A stretch of DNA of 64,000 nucleotides from Pictodentalium vernedei (GCA_031216915.1 CM062296.1:65812148-65876147), one strand, 5' to 3'; shown: positions 1-11,057, numbered from the stretch's first letter. Notes: generated by a model from the sequence alone, not told the origin. A program made the numbers and translations.

Positions 1-60
1 TTTGATGTCTGCGATAAATGAATGTGTTGCTGCTATGTATATTTTTAGTGGCGATGCAAG

Positions 61-400
61 ATGAATGTTTACAACATATTTTAGCTACTTTGGACAAAAA
101 AAGTACCGAGATTGGAAACTTGGTAGTGTTATTCGTGTTCATGTAGGACAATCGTTATGACGTTTGACGAAGTGAACGCTGTCACGCTGTAGCGTAACAA
201 CCATCACCCTATCAAACGTCATGGCTTGGGAGGAGTTATTATTTTGATTGACTTGATGCTATTGTAGGGGGCACAGTTTGAGTGGTGACGTTTTTTCAAT
301 GCCGTTCCAGAAATCCAGTTGTATAGAGACAAGTGGAAAGAGAGCATCTTTGTTGTCGGAATACTGTGTCAAGGGTGAGAATCGACCTTTCTAAATACTT
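61..400. repeat. Dispersed foldback repeat N1, copy 1
   Basis: Non-coding repeat with parallels at 4115-5060, 23755-23935 and 59914-60060. Shared blocks include an ACAACATATTTTA start, AAGTACCGAGATTGG, an imperfect hairpin around GACGTTTGACGAAGTGAA and its inverted partner ATCAAACGTCATGG, and a block with AATCCAGTTGTATA near 310-330. No reading frame of note. The family is unnamed here; the copies are diverged, so it is probably old. Confidence 0.6.
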
Positions 401-469
401 TGTTTAAGCATATTTTATTCCACAACCAATATATACAAAAGAAATTTGAGAAAAAATATTTAGTCTTAT

Positions 470-719
470 TTAACCCTTTATCCAACGCAGACGATATCAA
501 CATTTATTATTTTAAATAGCATTGTTTTTAAATTGTTCAAACAATTTCAACAAACCTATATCATGTGACCCCTGCTGGGAACGAGCTCATCGAGCTCGTT
601 CCAACGAGGGGTCACGTGATATGATTTTGTTGAAATTGTTTGAGAAATAGTACTTTTCCAGCTGCTGAATTTGCATATTACGCGGCCGGGTGTGGCCGAT
701 TCGTTGGGTAAAGGATTAA
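470..719. mobile_element. TTAA foldback MITE, family A1 (piggyBac-like)
   Basis: Bounded by TTAA on both sides with inverted ends of the type TTAACCCTTTAtCCAACG. The centre is a near-perfect palindrome around GAACGAGCTCATCGAGCTCG, with arms reading ATGTGACCCC and GGGGTCACGTGATATG. One subterminal arm carries GACGATATC, the other TTCGTTGGGTAAAGGATTAA. TTAA target plus CCC-type termini is the known signature of piggyBac-superfamily transposons; no transposase is present, so it would be non-autonomous. Confidence 0.8.
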
Positions 720-1242
720 ACTACTCTCCAGTAAATGAATCACACAATGAACATTTTGTCTACAGAAAATTAAATTCAGGAACTGCGACATTAATAATAA
801 GAATTCAGAATATTTGAATATCAACTAGATTTCTGGATCACTGTTTGCAAAAAAAAAAACCTCAAGAAGTGTAATGTGCGACAAGTAAAGGACTGGAGAC
901 AGTTTATGTTTGTCTTCAAAATGTGTCATTTGGCCAAAAATAGTCTTACATAGCAGACGCATAAGTTACGATAAAGTTGTTACTTTTGTTAAAACACTTC
1001 CGCCGAGATAAGGCCACGAAACGGGCCCAATACCTCAACACATAATCCCGGGATAAAAACCCAGAACATCAGTGCATTCGGTCCGTGTCACGGCGGACAA
1101 TAACACCTCGGAAATTCTTTCTTGAAATGGCCTCCACAATCAATACACATAAACAAATTACGATCGGCTTAGATCATCAAAAATCAAGAAAAAATAAAAA
1201 ACACAAACCAATCGACCAATCTGGAACCAGTACTATAAAAAT
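720..1242. other. No gene seen
   Basis: AT-rich single-copy-looking sequence with a short poly-A tract near 850. No open frame with coding character and no recognisable RNA gene. Confidence 0.5.
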
Positions 1243-1402
1243 TTAACAATTGTATTTTCTAGAATTGTATTTTCTACCTATTAATATAACTGAGTAAAAT
1301 GAATCATTATCAGTTTTAAAGATATGAAAATGCTAATGGTTCATTTCAACCAATTTAAAGTCATAACTAGACAAAACAATTCTAGAAAATACACATGTGA
1401 AA
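1243..1402. mobile_element. Small inverted-terminal repeat element V, copy 1
   Basis: Ends carry ATTGTATTTTCTAGAATTG on the left and an inverted AATTCTAGAAAATACA on the right. A diverged relative lies at 14575-14750. The right end abuts a family D element at 1411. Non-coding; assignment to a known superfamily is not possible from what is visible. Confidence 0.5.
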
Positions 1403-1410
1403 TGTTTGTA

Positions 1411-1656
1411 CAGTACAGTCGCCGTGGACTGGTCACTTTCCACGCGTGGGCAACATTTCCACGGACGCAAAAATATTAGATTCCAAACACTAATTACAGG
1501 AATAATCATCAAAACTTTAATTAATGAAGCACCGGGTACAACTTGGTGCTTCATTAATTAAAATTTTGCTGATGATGATTTTTACTACCCGGTAAACACA
1601 TGCGTGGACATAACTGCCCACGTGTGGATTACGACCAATCCACGGCGACTGTACTG
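1411..1656. mobile_element. TA-flanked MITE, family D (Tc1/mariner-type)
   Basis: The element runs from CAGTACAGTCGCCGTGG to CCACGGCGACTGTACTG and is flanked by TA on both sides (1409-1410 and 1657-1658). The centre is a hairpin around TTAATTAATGAAGCACCGGG. TA duplication and CAGT ends fit the Tc1/mariner superfamily. Other copies lie at 6108, 15233, 17923, 26573, 34308, 36548, 49396, 51417 and a fragment at 53713. No coding capacity. Confidence 0.85.
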
Positions 1657-1658
1657 TA

Positions 1659-2903
1659 GCATTGGCCCCTAGATGTTAACAATTAAAATAAGTTATTCGT
1701 TTGAAAGAATCTGTAAACAGAATGAATTACATCATGTTTGGAAAACATAATCTATTTCCGTTTGAACTCAGAGATTGGTAACTTACTGTAGACCCATCAT
1801 GCAGCGAACTGAAATTGTCTGATTGAGACACTATCTCGATACAACTGGATTGCAGAAACGCTCACTGGGAACATATAGAAAATGATGCCTCAAAGTTAGT
1901 TTGACCAATGAGAACGCTGGAATACCATCTAAAGGTTCCGTCGTATCAGGTAACTCACCTAATAGTATTTGTCAGTAATGCCAGCTAATGAAATTCGCCA
2001 ATCACAGCCCCCGAATAGTGGGACGGTACTGAGCCGTATCGGGTCACCTGCAGCCCGAGGTGACCTAATACGAAACTCGTATTAGGTCAGTACCGCCATT
2101 TTGTTTCGACGTGGAAATTCCTCACCTCGCTGTGCTTTTATATCCATATTGAAGAAATTGCAGTACAATCAAACGTCCCTCCGTGTCTATATGTCTCATT
2201 TTCTCTCGTTTTATAATAAATTTATTGTGAAATTTATTTTCTAAATGTAAATTTAATTATTTGAAGTGAGAAATACTGAGTACGATCTACCGATAACGGA
2301 TAAGTCGGCCTGGCCCTAACTTGACAAAGGATCTAAGCTTATTGAGGCTAGCACACAACAGTTTGGGTACGGTGTTCGCCTCGATATTTTAAAAGCTTTA
2401 GAAAAAATATATAACCCATAAATGCGTTGTTAGAAAGTTGAAAAATATATATAGTGTGAATAAATAAAAATTATCCTATCCCGGGAATAGATTAATTTCA
2501 TTGTTTCTCATTGAGCTCATTCTGTAGTCTGTGTTGTGGTAAATGGGTGACGTCGCTTCAAAAATGGATTTAATTTCATTGAATAATTATAAGATTGCAC
2601 AATGATGAAATTGTAGGAAAATGAATGAAAGTCAATGGGAAAAAGTGTGAGATACATTTATTTTGTTCGAATTCTATAAAATCGGACGTTTCCGACATTT
2701 TCTGCACATTCAAGACAAAGTGACAGTACGAAGAAAAGCGTCTATCGCTGTTGTCTGTGTTGTCAAGGAAATTATACACAAACAGGGAGACAACTGTGAA
2801 CTGTGCACGTTTGTTACAACTTACAAAGCGTTTTGCACCAGTTTTGAAAATGTGCCGGCGTTCAAATTTGATGGTTATTTTGTTTTCGCTGGCATAATAA
2901 GAA
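1659..2903. other. No gene seen; imperfect palindrome at 2021-2097
   Basis: A stem forms between GGACGGTACTGA (2021) and the inverted GTCAGTACCGCC ending at 2097, with internal GGTCACCT/AGGTGACC pairing. The rest is AT-rich. The open frame on the + strand from 2663 runs through the palindrome that begins at 2904 and has no coding character. Confidence 0.5.
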
Positions 2904-3045
2904 CGTTACAGGACGTTCAGGTGGCGGATACGGTGTCATATGAGGTTCGGCAAAAACAATATTGGACTCGGCGTACAGCCTCGTCCAATATTGTTTTCAC
3001 CTCGCCTCATATGATACCGTATTCGCCACCTGAACGTCCTGTAAC
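2904..3045. repeat. Long palindrome, about 142 bp
   Basis: Left arm begins CGTTACAGGACGTTCAGGTG; the right arm is its inverse, ending CACCTGAACGTCCTGTAAC. Further pairing is ACGGTGTCATATGAGG with CCTCATATGATACCGT, and CAATATTGGAC with GTCCAATATTG near the centre. Probably the core of a foldback transposon; no target duplication could be assigned. Confidence 0.7.
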
Positions 3046-3739
3046 TTATAATATCTGTCGAGCAGCTTCATGACAATTTTGATGCATTTACACTCGCATC
3101 GAGTACTCAAAATTTGAATTAAAAGAAACTAAGAGAATTTAAGGACCAAACATATTTTCAAGGTACCATATTTATTATTTAAAACATTTAATATTTAAAA
3201 ATTGGACAGAAAATATTAATTGCAGTCCCAAAACTTCTTTGTAGTTTTTACGACTCTGTCGATTTTTTTTTATGCTGAAGCGAACATTTTCTGTACCGTT
3301 AACTCAATAGATTAAAATGATTTTTTTGACATTTAAAGGTGCTTTGTTAAACCTTTTCAGGTGGTAATGACTGTAAATGTATGTAAGGGTATTTCAAATA
3401 TGATCGTAGCGATACGTATTATTTTATCAACAAATATCGCACTTTGAACAGCGACGATTGTTTACTGCCACCGTGGATATGCACCGGCTACCAGTTATTG
3501 TCGTTGATTCGGCACGGTGCTGTCAAAAGCAGTTTCTAAAAAATAAACGTCCGGTCGTTCTTTGTTTCTCGAGAAAATTTATTAATCCCTTGGTTCACAT
3601 GGACTTTCGCCTCACATGATATGAACTCTCATCGCCTATGGAAATGTATCAGCCAGTTACAAGCCATGTAACTTATTCACGAAGTGCACGTTTTTCTTGA
3701 CAATGAGAAATGAAACTTTAGAACATATCTTAGTTCTTA
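3046..3739. other. No gene seen
   Basis: AT-rich sequence between two foldback repeats. No open frame, splice-bounded exon or RNA gene recognised. Confidence 0.5.
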
Positions 3740-3970
3740 TTAACCCTTTATCCAACGAATCGGCCGCCCACGTAATATGCAAATTCAGCAGTTGAAAAAA
3801 TAGTATTTTTAAAAAAAACTAAAAAAAAACATATGTGACCTCTCGTTGGAACGAGCTCGTTCCAGCGAGGGGTCACATGATATGGTTTTGTTGAATTTTT
3901 CTTTAATATTTGAAAAAATGATATTTAAAATAAGAAATTTTGATATCGTCTGCGTTGGGTAAAGGGTTAA
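3740..3970. mobile_element. TTAA foldback MITE, family A1
   Basis: TTAA at both ends, ends TTAACCCTTTAtCCAACG and CGTTGGGTAAAGGGTTAA, and a central inverted core around TTGGAACGAGCTCGTTCC. Subterminal CGGCC/TAATATGCAAATTCAGCAG on the left and GACGATATC (inverted) on the right match the other A1 copies. Non-coding. Confidence 0.8.
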
Positions 3971-4113
3971 CGGAAAAAAACGTCGAACTCGTTCCAACGA
4001 GAGGTCACATGATATGGTTTTGTTGAATTTTTTTGAAAAATTGGAAAAAATGATATTTAAAACAATAAATTTTGATATCGTCTGCGTTGGGTAAATGGTT
4101 AACGGAAAAAACA
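3971..4113. repeat. Tandemly duplicated 3' half of the A1 element
   Basis: From the central CGAACTCGTTCCAACGAG onward the sequence repeats the right half of the A1 element just upstream, including ATCGTCTGCGTTGGGTAAA, GGTTAA and the flank CGGAAAAAA. The two units are about 132 bp each and diverged by a few bases. Sharing of the flank argues for local tandem duplication, not a second insertion. Confidence 0.7.
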
Positions 4114-4114
4114 C

Positions 4115-5060
4115 AATTACCGCGATTGGAAAGTTGATACCGTTATTAGTTTTCGAGCAAGGTAAACGTCATGACATTTGAATGCTATTAACGCAGTGAC
4201 CTAACCGCTTTCACGTCATCAAACGTCATGGGTTGGAGGTGCTACCACCAGGGACGTGGCTAGAGGTTTTCGATTGGGGTGTAAAGTAGTGAATTTCCAG
4301 TTGGAAATTCACTAAAAAAAGATTTTGAAAATGAAGCCATGAAAGGGGCATAAAATTGATTCTAGAAACTGAAATGCGAACACATTAAAAATAATTATCA
4401 GTTCATTATTATTTGGTATTATTCTGGGAATTGAATATATGCAAAACAAATGCAGTTCACACTGTTCTAACATTAAATCAGATCTTATGCAGGAATGATC
4501 AATTTTCGATATTTCATCATTTTGTAACTGTGAATGATGGAATAAACTCAGGATAACGATTTTACGGATGTGATTTTCTTGAAGTGCACTTCGGGGACTT
4601 TTTTTTATTACGATAAGTAAACGTACTATAAAAATCTCATACCGATTGACGTCATGCATACTTATGAAGCTCGATATTGCGTACACTGTAGTTGTAAATA
4701 GTAATAGTTAGAATTTTTGCCGATTTGAAACCGACTTAGAATTCTGGGAAGTAAAGGAGACATCAGCCTCACCAAAGAAGCTCTAAAGTCTAGGTAGATG
4801 GAACTTCCAACTACTCATGATTTGCCCTCCGAATTTCCAACTATAGGAAATTTTGAGCAGGATTGGGGGGGGGGGGGGGGTGACACCCCCAACACACCCC
4901 TGTCGTCACGTCCCTGGCTACCTCGTCGATTGTATTGACGCCATCTTAGCAAAAGGAGGAGGCAGTTTCAGTGGAGACATTTGTTGCTAAAGTTCCGGGA
5001 ATCCAGTTGTATACAGATCAGTGGAATAATTAGAACACTGAAAACAAAAATAGTTCTTGC
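4115..5060. repeat. Dispersed foldback repeat N1, copy 2, split by a hAT-like insertion
   Basis: The left part (4115-4248) has AATTACCGCGATTGGAAAG, a hairpin around ATGACATTTGA, and ATCAAACGTCATGGG. The right part (4917-5060) has AATCCAGTTGTATACAGA and AGTGGAA. Both match copy 1 at 61-400 in the same order. The 668-bp element at 4249-4916 interrupts it. Confidence 0.6.
4249..4916. mobile_element. hAT-like non-autonomous element, 668 bp
   Basis: Ends are CAGGGACGTGGC on the left and the inverted GTCACGTCCCTG on the right. It is flanked by 8-bp GCTACCAC (4241-4248) and GCTACCTC (4917-4924), 7 of 8 matching, as expected for a hAT target duplication. It sits inside repeat N1. A poly-G run occupies about 4866-4880. 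The open frame at 4312-4686 (-) has no recognisable transposase motif. Confidence 0.7.
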
Positions 5061-5324
5061 CATTGCCACAACCACATTTTGGAGATGGAGATATGTAAGT
5101 AGAAAATGTATCAAAGTTCAAATCGGATCGGTTAGTTATTTATAGGTTTTATGTGGAGAATGCGTACCTTCCTGTTAAAAGACGCAGTTGCTCTCGGAGT
5201 GATCATAATCTCGTTTTCGTAGTGTAAAAGTTTCAACTCACAGAGCGAAGAGGCGTTAGTGTCATTTAGTGGCAAGCTGATCAACCCGTCTGTTGTTGAC
5301 GGCCAGAAGGATTTCTTGAGACGC

Positions 5325-6530
5325 TCAGTTCTCGACAATAGATACTGAATTTCGTTGGATTTCCAATGTCAATCTGGGCATGTTTGCTCGATCTAGAAGG
5401 CCGTAGTTTCGTGATGAAACCCCTGGCACCCTCGGGAATGTTCTTATATAATGTACAAAACGCTGATGGACAGTGGATACGCACGTTCCACGAGTTGACA
5501 TTCTTTGGAGTTCTGAAACAATCCGTGCAACATTATGATGGAAACGCTTGAGATTAAACAATGGATAACCTGGAAGACAAAAACAAATTATATCCACGTA
5601 AACTGTAACTGACAAAATAAATGAGTGGTACATTTGTTCAAACGTGTTCCTGCAAGTTTGCAATTTTGCTTTTTTAACATAGATGGCCATGAGCTAACTA
5701 TCTTACACATTTCTTTGACTTGAACGTTCCAGTTAAAATAGAAATCGAGACTATTATAAGGTGCTTGTGTGAGGTTGTGAAATAAATTCATAGTAGTTTC
5801 ATCAGTTTTAAATGTTGTGTCTCGGGTTTGTGTGTAATTGAGAAGAAAACGTCTTTAGTTTTGTCCGATTTAAAGGCGACTAACCTGATGATGGGGACTA
5901 ACCACCATGAAGTCTAGTAGACGAGTTGATCTTCTCGATATTGGAGCCAAGCACAGACATTCCTTCAGAGATACATTCTATTAGCTTGGCATATAGCGTC
6001 AGCAAATATCTGGGAAGAGACTTTAAACTATGAGAAATATCATTAATGTAGAGGAGAAAAAAATTGACCCAAGCCGGACCCTTGTAGGACACCAAGTTTC
6101 AGTGGTATAGTACAGTCGTCGTGGATTGGTCCTAATCCACATGTGGGCCGGTATGTCCAAGCATGTGTTTATCAGGTAGTAAAAATCATCATCAGCAAAA
6201 TTTTAATTAATGAAACACCGGGTTGTAACCGGTGCTTCATTAATTAAATGTTTGATGATTATTCCTGTAATATTAATGTTTGGACTCTAATATTATTGCG
6301 TCCGTGGAAATATTGCCCACGCGGGGAAAGTGACCAGTCCACGGCGACTGTACTGTAAGTGGGTAGAAAGAAAACATTTTCTGCTTGCTGTCATTGAGGT
6401 ATTTCCTAAACCAGTTTAAACACCCATGGGTTACTCCATAACCTTGTAGTGTGTCTCTTAAACCTAAACCTAAATACTTCATATGTGGGGAGAGAAAACT
6501 AAATATACTTCAACTGTTGTGATATGTGGC
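5325..6530 (-). pseudogene. Decayed non-LTR retrotransposon reverse transcriptase
   Basis: Minus-strand frames carry fragments in the order expected of a jockey/CR1-like RT. A finger/palm stretch is at 6482-6380 (LNWFRKYLNDSKQK). The palm motif FLLYINDI is near 6050-6020, followed by YAKL where the catalytic YADD would normally stand. A thumb-like NWNVQVKEMCKIV is near 5715-5690, and a C-terminal NVARIVSEL near 5550. Stops and frameshifts are frequent and a family D MITE (6108-6355) splits the frame. Clade assignment is tentative; this is clearly a dead 5'-truncated copy. Confidence 0.7.
6108..6355. mobile_element. TA-flanked MITE, family D, inside the RT remnant
   Basis: Left end TAGTACAGTCGTCGTGGA (first base altered relative to CAGTACAG), right end CCACGGCGACTGTACTG, with TA at 6106-6107 and 6356-6357. 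Central hairpin AATGAAACACCGGG/CCGGTGCTTCATTAATTAA. It separates two parts of the minus-strand reverse transcriptase, so it inserted after the retrotransposon. Confidence 0.85.
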
Positions 6531-6616
6531 AATTCATTTGAATGAACTTTTATTGGCACAAACAGCAGTTATACAAAGGTCTATGGAATGCGTTACTTTC
6601 TAAATAAGGGACCTTT

Positions 6617-7156
6617 TAGGGCAGTCACGATTAATCGATTAATCGATTGTTGATCGGTCACGGCGAAATCGATTAGTATTTTTCGTTGTCGAATAATCGG
6701 TAAATTATATCCCGTTTTAGACGTTTAATAATTGAAAGAAAATATGTTGAAAAAACTATTGTTTCTAAAGGTAAAGAGTTAAGAACATCGATGTTAAACC
6801 CCAAGAAGCTATTGGAAGCATTTGTCTTTCAGGTACATTCATCAAACCTTTGATGTTCTGAACTTTTGAACCGTCAGTGTAATAATCAAGACCGATCGGC
6901 AGTTGCGAAGTTCGCAACTGCCGACCGGTCTTGATTATTACACTGACGGTTCAAAAGTTCAGAACATCAAAGCTTTGAATGTAACTAAAAGAGGATCGTC
7001 TTCGTTGTTTACTTGAGGTAGGTCAGCTGACTTCAACTTCATTTTTATCGACTTCAAAGAGAAGGAGATGGGGTCATCCAGGTACGATCAATCGATTATC
7101 ATCGATTATTTGCGACGATTAATCGATTCCTAAATTAAAAAATCGTGACAGCCCTA
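6617..7156. mobile_element. hAT-like non-autonomous element, 540 bp
   Basis: Ends TAGGGCAGTCACGATT and the inverted AATCGTGACAGCCCTA, flanked by a perfect 8-bp duplication GGACCTTT (6609-6616 and 7157-7164). Subterminal regions are full of ATCGATTAATCGATT. The interior holds a long palindrome (6850-6975) whose arms read GTTCTGAACTTTTGAACCGT and its inverse around CAGTTGCGAAGTTCGCAACTG. 8-bp duplication and CAGGGCTGTCACG-type ends are known hAT features. No transposase. Confidence 0.85.
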
Positions 7157-7370
7157 GGACCTTTACGATAATTTCTTGCAATACGATAACCAAACTTCTG
7201 TTAAAGCTAATCATACATTTATAACACGCCTGTTCTATGTAATTTCCATCTACATCAACATTAAACCATGCGAAAAATGAAAATCTATTCCGCACATAGT
7301 GTTGACGCATTATTTTTAAATAGAAGCGAAATTTCACTGGAATGTCTACAAATCGTGCAACGCTGAAAAG

Positions 7371-7440
7371 CGTCCCTGAGTTCCAATGTGTTCTATGTGG
7401 TAGTACACACATAGAATACACTGGAACTCAGATCGGACGA
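7371..7440. repeat. Foldback hairpin, TCGTCC family, copy 1
   Basis: Inverted arms CTGAGTTCCAATGTGTTCTA and its inverse meet near 7407. Relatives are at 37496-37610, 47203-47272 and, shorter, at 35976-36044. Downstream sequence GAAATAGTAACACGGGTTC (7440-7458) is shared with 47272 onward, so the repeat unit extends to about 7510. Confidence 0.65.
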
Positions 7441-7510
7441 AATAGTAACACGGGTTCCCCTAGCAAGTTTGATTGGCGATAAAATGCTTGTTTTTGTTGA
7501 TAGTTGTTAA

Positions 7511-8203
7511 ACGAATTGCTGGGTATCCTCCTAATAATTGTTTTTGATAGAGGTGAAGGCGTGTAATAAACACAGAAATACAGCGTTTGTGAAAGGGTTA
7601 GTCGATATGGCTCTTGTGCCATCACGGAAGGATAAAACGTGAGGCCTGCGGCTTCTCGTTCTATCATTCCGCGCTTGCACTCATGCCATATCGATTAACG
7701 CATCGGCACGAGCGTGTCGTTCCGTGTATATTTGTCACACACCTCGTTTCAGTTTAACAGCTATATTATTTTATCGTATCCAAAGTGTACATTATTCTAT
7801 TCTGAGTTTCTCATTCCAAAACGATCAACGGATATATCTACTTGGCAGATGAGCAAGCTACCAATAACAAGCCGTTTTCCCCTGACCCGCTTTTGAGTTT
7901 GTAATATATATTGCGTTATATGTTGTTTTCATTGTTGGCACGAGTTCGCTAGAGTTTATGCATATGTATTTAGTTGGAGGGAGAGGAAGGGTACTTTCAA
8001 CCCGACGCCTTAATGGTATCGTCTCTTACACAACCGTATACAGCGGAAAGGACAAGTCCATATTGAATGTGAAGGAGGGTCAGATATAGGACTGGAAGAT
8101 TAAATCATCCCGTCCAGTAGGGTTTTTATTGCTTTGACGACTCACGGGCTATCAGCTGTAGAGAGGATGTATCTACTTTTTTACTTCTTACCCAACACCA
8201 AAG
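7511..8203. other. No gene seen; imperfect hairpin near 7597-7702
   Basis: GTCGATATGGC (7603) pairs imperfectly with GCCATATCGATTAACGC at 7686-7702. The remaining sequence is AT-rich with no convincing coding exon. Confidence 0.4.
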
Positions 8204-8262
8204 ATATTCATTTATTTATTGGTGCTTAACATCGTGTCAACAGCTAAGACCATATCGTGGCG
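8204..8262 (-). mobile_element. Truncated SINE tail
   Basis: On the minus strand it reads CGATATGGTCTTAGCTGTTG, then ATGTTAAGCACCAATAAATAAAT. This matches the 3' end of the 5S-headed SINE at 20641-21040. Only the tail is present, as expected of a 5'-truncated retroposed copy. Confidence 0.5.
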
Positions 8263-8402
8263 AGAAAACACTGCAGAAAGTAAAATAAGTCATTGCCAAG
8301 TATAGTGTAAAAATGTTTGAATGAAAATAGGAATTAATTACAATAGAAATGTCAAAGACAGGAGTGGTTGAACAGAAATGAGTGATGATACAAGAAATAA
8401 AG

Positions 8403-9108
8403 GATATGGAATGAGTGTTTTTCGCATATAATATCTATGAAACGAGTCTAAGTTTTGGCGAGCCTCTGGCGAGCCCAAACGGAAATTTCGGACGAGTTTC
8501 ATAAATATTATATGAGAAAAACATTAATTTCATATTTAATTTATCATATGACACACACACGCACAAATTAGCCACTTAGTATGACTTTTTAACCCATCAC
8601 CTAGCTTGAGTTGCAGACGGCACTTGGAAAAAACATCCTCGTATAACTAAAAAAATCATTTTTTGCTTCCAAAACATAGGTTATGTCCCCTCATTGGAAC
8701 GAGCTCGTCGAGCTCGTTCCAATGAGGGGCCATAACCTATGATTTGTAAGCAAAAAGTGAAAATATAAAACACAATGAATGGCGTTTTTCTTGTAGGTAT
8801 AAGATTAATATAATATAACCCACCCTAAACAGGACAGATAACGTAAATTCTCCCCACTCAAATTATGCAAATGTGACCCAGTTGTATTTTGTTTAGCCAA
8901 TCAAATTGTCCAGTTTTGAAATTGACTAATGAAAGCTCCCATCTTTAATTATGCAAATGCGGCCCAGTTTATTTTGTTAAGCCAATCAAATTGTCTAGTT
9001 TTGAAATTGACCAATGGAATTGACAGAAGGTTTTATTTATCACTGATTAATATGAAAACAAAATATCAAATGTTTTAAAGTGAACAAAACGGACGAGTCA
9101 TTTGATAA
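8403..9108. mobile_element. Composite foldback element, family B, copy 1
   Basis: About 706 bp. It opens with a palindrome (8403-8536) centred on GGCGAGCCTCTGGCGAGCCC, with arms GAGTGTTTTTCGCATATAAT and inverse. Next comes an inverted pair related to TTTATCATATGAC and GTCATATGATAAA that encloses an A2-type TTAA foldback (8589-8818) and two direct repeats with ATTATGCAAATGYGRCCCAG and GCCAATCAAATTGTC. Copies 2 and 3 (21072, 27453) have the same order. Non-coding. Confidence 0.8.
8589..8818. mobile_element. Family A2 TTAA foldback embedded in B, copy 1
   Basis: TTAACCCATCACCTAGCTTG on the left, AGATTAA on the right, and a central TTGGAACGAGCTCGTCGAGC palindrome with ATAGGTTATG arms. It occupies the same position in all three B elements, so it was captured before B amplified. 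Confidence 0.7.
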
Positions 9109-9317
9109 AAGTAAATGCCTTATAAATCAACGTGATGATTTGACTCTTGTAGTGTCCAGTTCAGAAGAATAAAAACAATTTTAAAATTTATTAAAAAATG
9201 TTGATTACTTTAAGAAATGAGAGAACTTTGGGTGGACTCATATGATAAAACATATTTCTTAGTGACCCGATAGTGAAATACTGAGATGATTAAAATCAGT
9301 CAATGTAAAACAACGAT

Positions 9318-9535
9318 AGCATTTTTTTTTTCAAAATGTTCCGGACATTTCAAACAAAACGATATCTCATGTACCTTCTCATTGAAGCGGGCTCAACGAG
9401 CTCATTCTATTTACAGCCTATTTATGGGTCACATAATACGCTTTCGTTAAAATGTTCGAAAAAAATGTTTTTCGACTTGATCAATGTGTAAATAATGCGG
9501 AAGGTATCCAGCCGATTCGTTAAGTAAATGGTTAA
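9318..9535. mobile_element. Degenerate family A1 element
   Basis: Residual core GCGGGCTCAACGAGCTCATT, GGGTCACATAATACG in place of GGGTCACATGATATG, AATAATGCGG, and a right end GCCGATTCGTTAAGTAAATG followed by GGTTAA at 9530-9535. The left terminus is not clear. An old copy. Confidence 0.5.
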
Positions 9536-9754
9536 TCCCAAGGAGTTTTGAAACTTCAGCACATGATAGAGGTCCTTCAGCGTGCTGTCGCTAGAATAAA
9601 TAAGTCTCTTCTGACTGAACATGGACGACATTATAAGTTATTGTGATGAATTAACGTTAACATGGTCTGAGGTTTGCGGCTCGGAGCGTATGTTCAACCG
9701 AGAAGCAAAGCATGTTACCGTCCGCTCATCACAATAACGTATATGTCCCAATAA

Positions 9755-10215
9755 GACGCTACCCATAGCCCAAAACCCAAATCGTGAAAGGAACAAAGCA
9801 ACTTGAATAAACAAGGCAACTTTAACGATAACAAATTTAGTAAATAAACATCTCGTGTACCCCACAACGTCACCGGACAACAAAAAATCAATAACAGAGA
9901 TTAAGGTAGAAGTTACTCCATCCCATTTCAAGTCATGAACAAGTTCATGATTTGAAATGAGACGGAGTAACCTCGACCTTTTTATAAAAGGCTTTGTGCA
10001 TGGTATTCATAGAATGATCATTGGCCTCGAAAAATACGATTTTGTTGGCAGCATGCGCTTTGAATCTCCTTCCATTTTAAACATATTTTGAAATATTTCA
10101 CTTGGAGACCTCCGTGGGTAACACTTGCCACTGGATCCGTAAACATAGAAAACAAACTAAGCGAGCTCTCATCCAATCAGAGGGTGAGGATTCTAGTCTT
10201 ATTGGAACATTATAT
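9755..10215. repeat. Dispersed repeat H, copy 1, with central palindrome
   Basis: Collinear with 59455-59913. Shared blocks are ACTTTAACGATAACAAATTT, a palindrome GTTACTCCATCCCATTTCAA / TTGAAATGAGACGGAGTAAC around AACAAGTTC, CCTCGAAAAATACGATTTT, CCGTAAACATAGAAAA, CTAAGCGAGCT and TTTTAGTCTTATTGGAACAT or a close variant. No conserved frame. Confidence 0.65.
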
Positions 10216-10844
10216 CATCTGATACGATATTGCGGTCTTATGATGTAACTTGTGGATATGGAGGTGAGGGAAGAATATTACTGTCATATTATGGCAGATG
10301 GAATGCCAGACTTTCATTCAACGACGTGTGTAAATAAAAGAGACGCATGGACAGACGCAAGTAGACGTTCGGATGTCGACAATGGGGTGTGATCTTTGTC
10401 TTCAAAATTACGCAGCCATCTACCAAAACATTTTCTCGTGAGAGACGCCTATGGTAGGTTAGCTTAGCCCAAGTGTTTGTGGTGAACTAAATTCTTTAAC
10501 CGTTTACTCATCATAAATATAAAACGGCCCGTGCAAAAAAAAAAAAAAAAAAAAAAAAAAAACATTTCATGAACAACTAGACATTTTAATTTTTCCATCA
10601 AGAAAATGAAAAAAAAAATTAAGAAATTCGTGAATTTGTGAATAGCGCTGACCGCACAATATAATAAATTATGTCCCATGTGGGTATAGCTGTATAGTGT
10701 TAAATAGAAATGTGAAGTAAATCTATACTGATACCACGTGAAGTCATTTGGAACGCATATCTTAAATAAGTGTATCTCCGGCTCACACAATAGTAACCTG
10801 TTCGCAGAATGGCTTTCACCCCCACCCCTCATTATTACATTTTA
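10216..10844. other. No gene seen; poly-A tract
   Basis: An A-run of about 34 occupies 10527-10562. An open frame on the minus strand across it is an artefact of the homopolymer. Confidence 0.5.
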
Positions 10845-11057
10845 TCATTTGGCGCAGAATATTTTGAGAAATATAATTCTCAGCGCGTAATATTTTTTTT
10901 CAGGAGTTTTACAAAAATATGTGTTTTTAGACAAAGAGGTTATACTTCTAAAAACATTTCTGGAATTCCATTGAAAAGAATTTTTCAGAAGAAGTTTATG
11001 AATTTTTATATTGTATCACATTTTCTATATATCTATGTGGAGATACTTGCCTAACTA

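Noticed and set aside
2663-3073. 136-codon open frame on the + strand
   Set aside because: Its second half translates both arms of the palindrome at 2904-3045; no motif, splice context or conserved composition.
10464-10832. 122-codon open frame on the minus strand
   Set aside because: Depends on a poly-A run read as poly-Phe; no other support.
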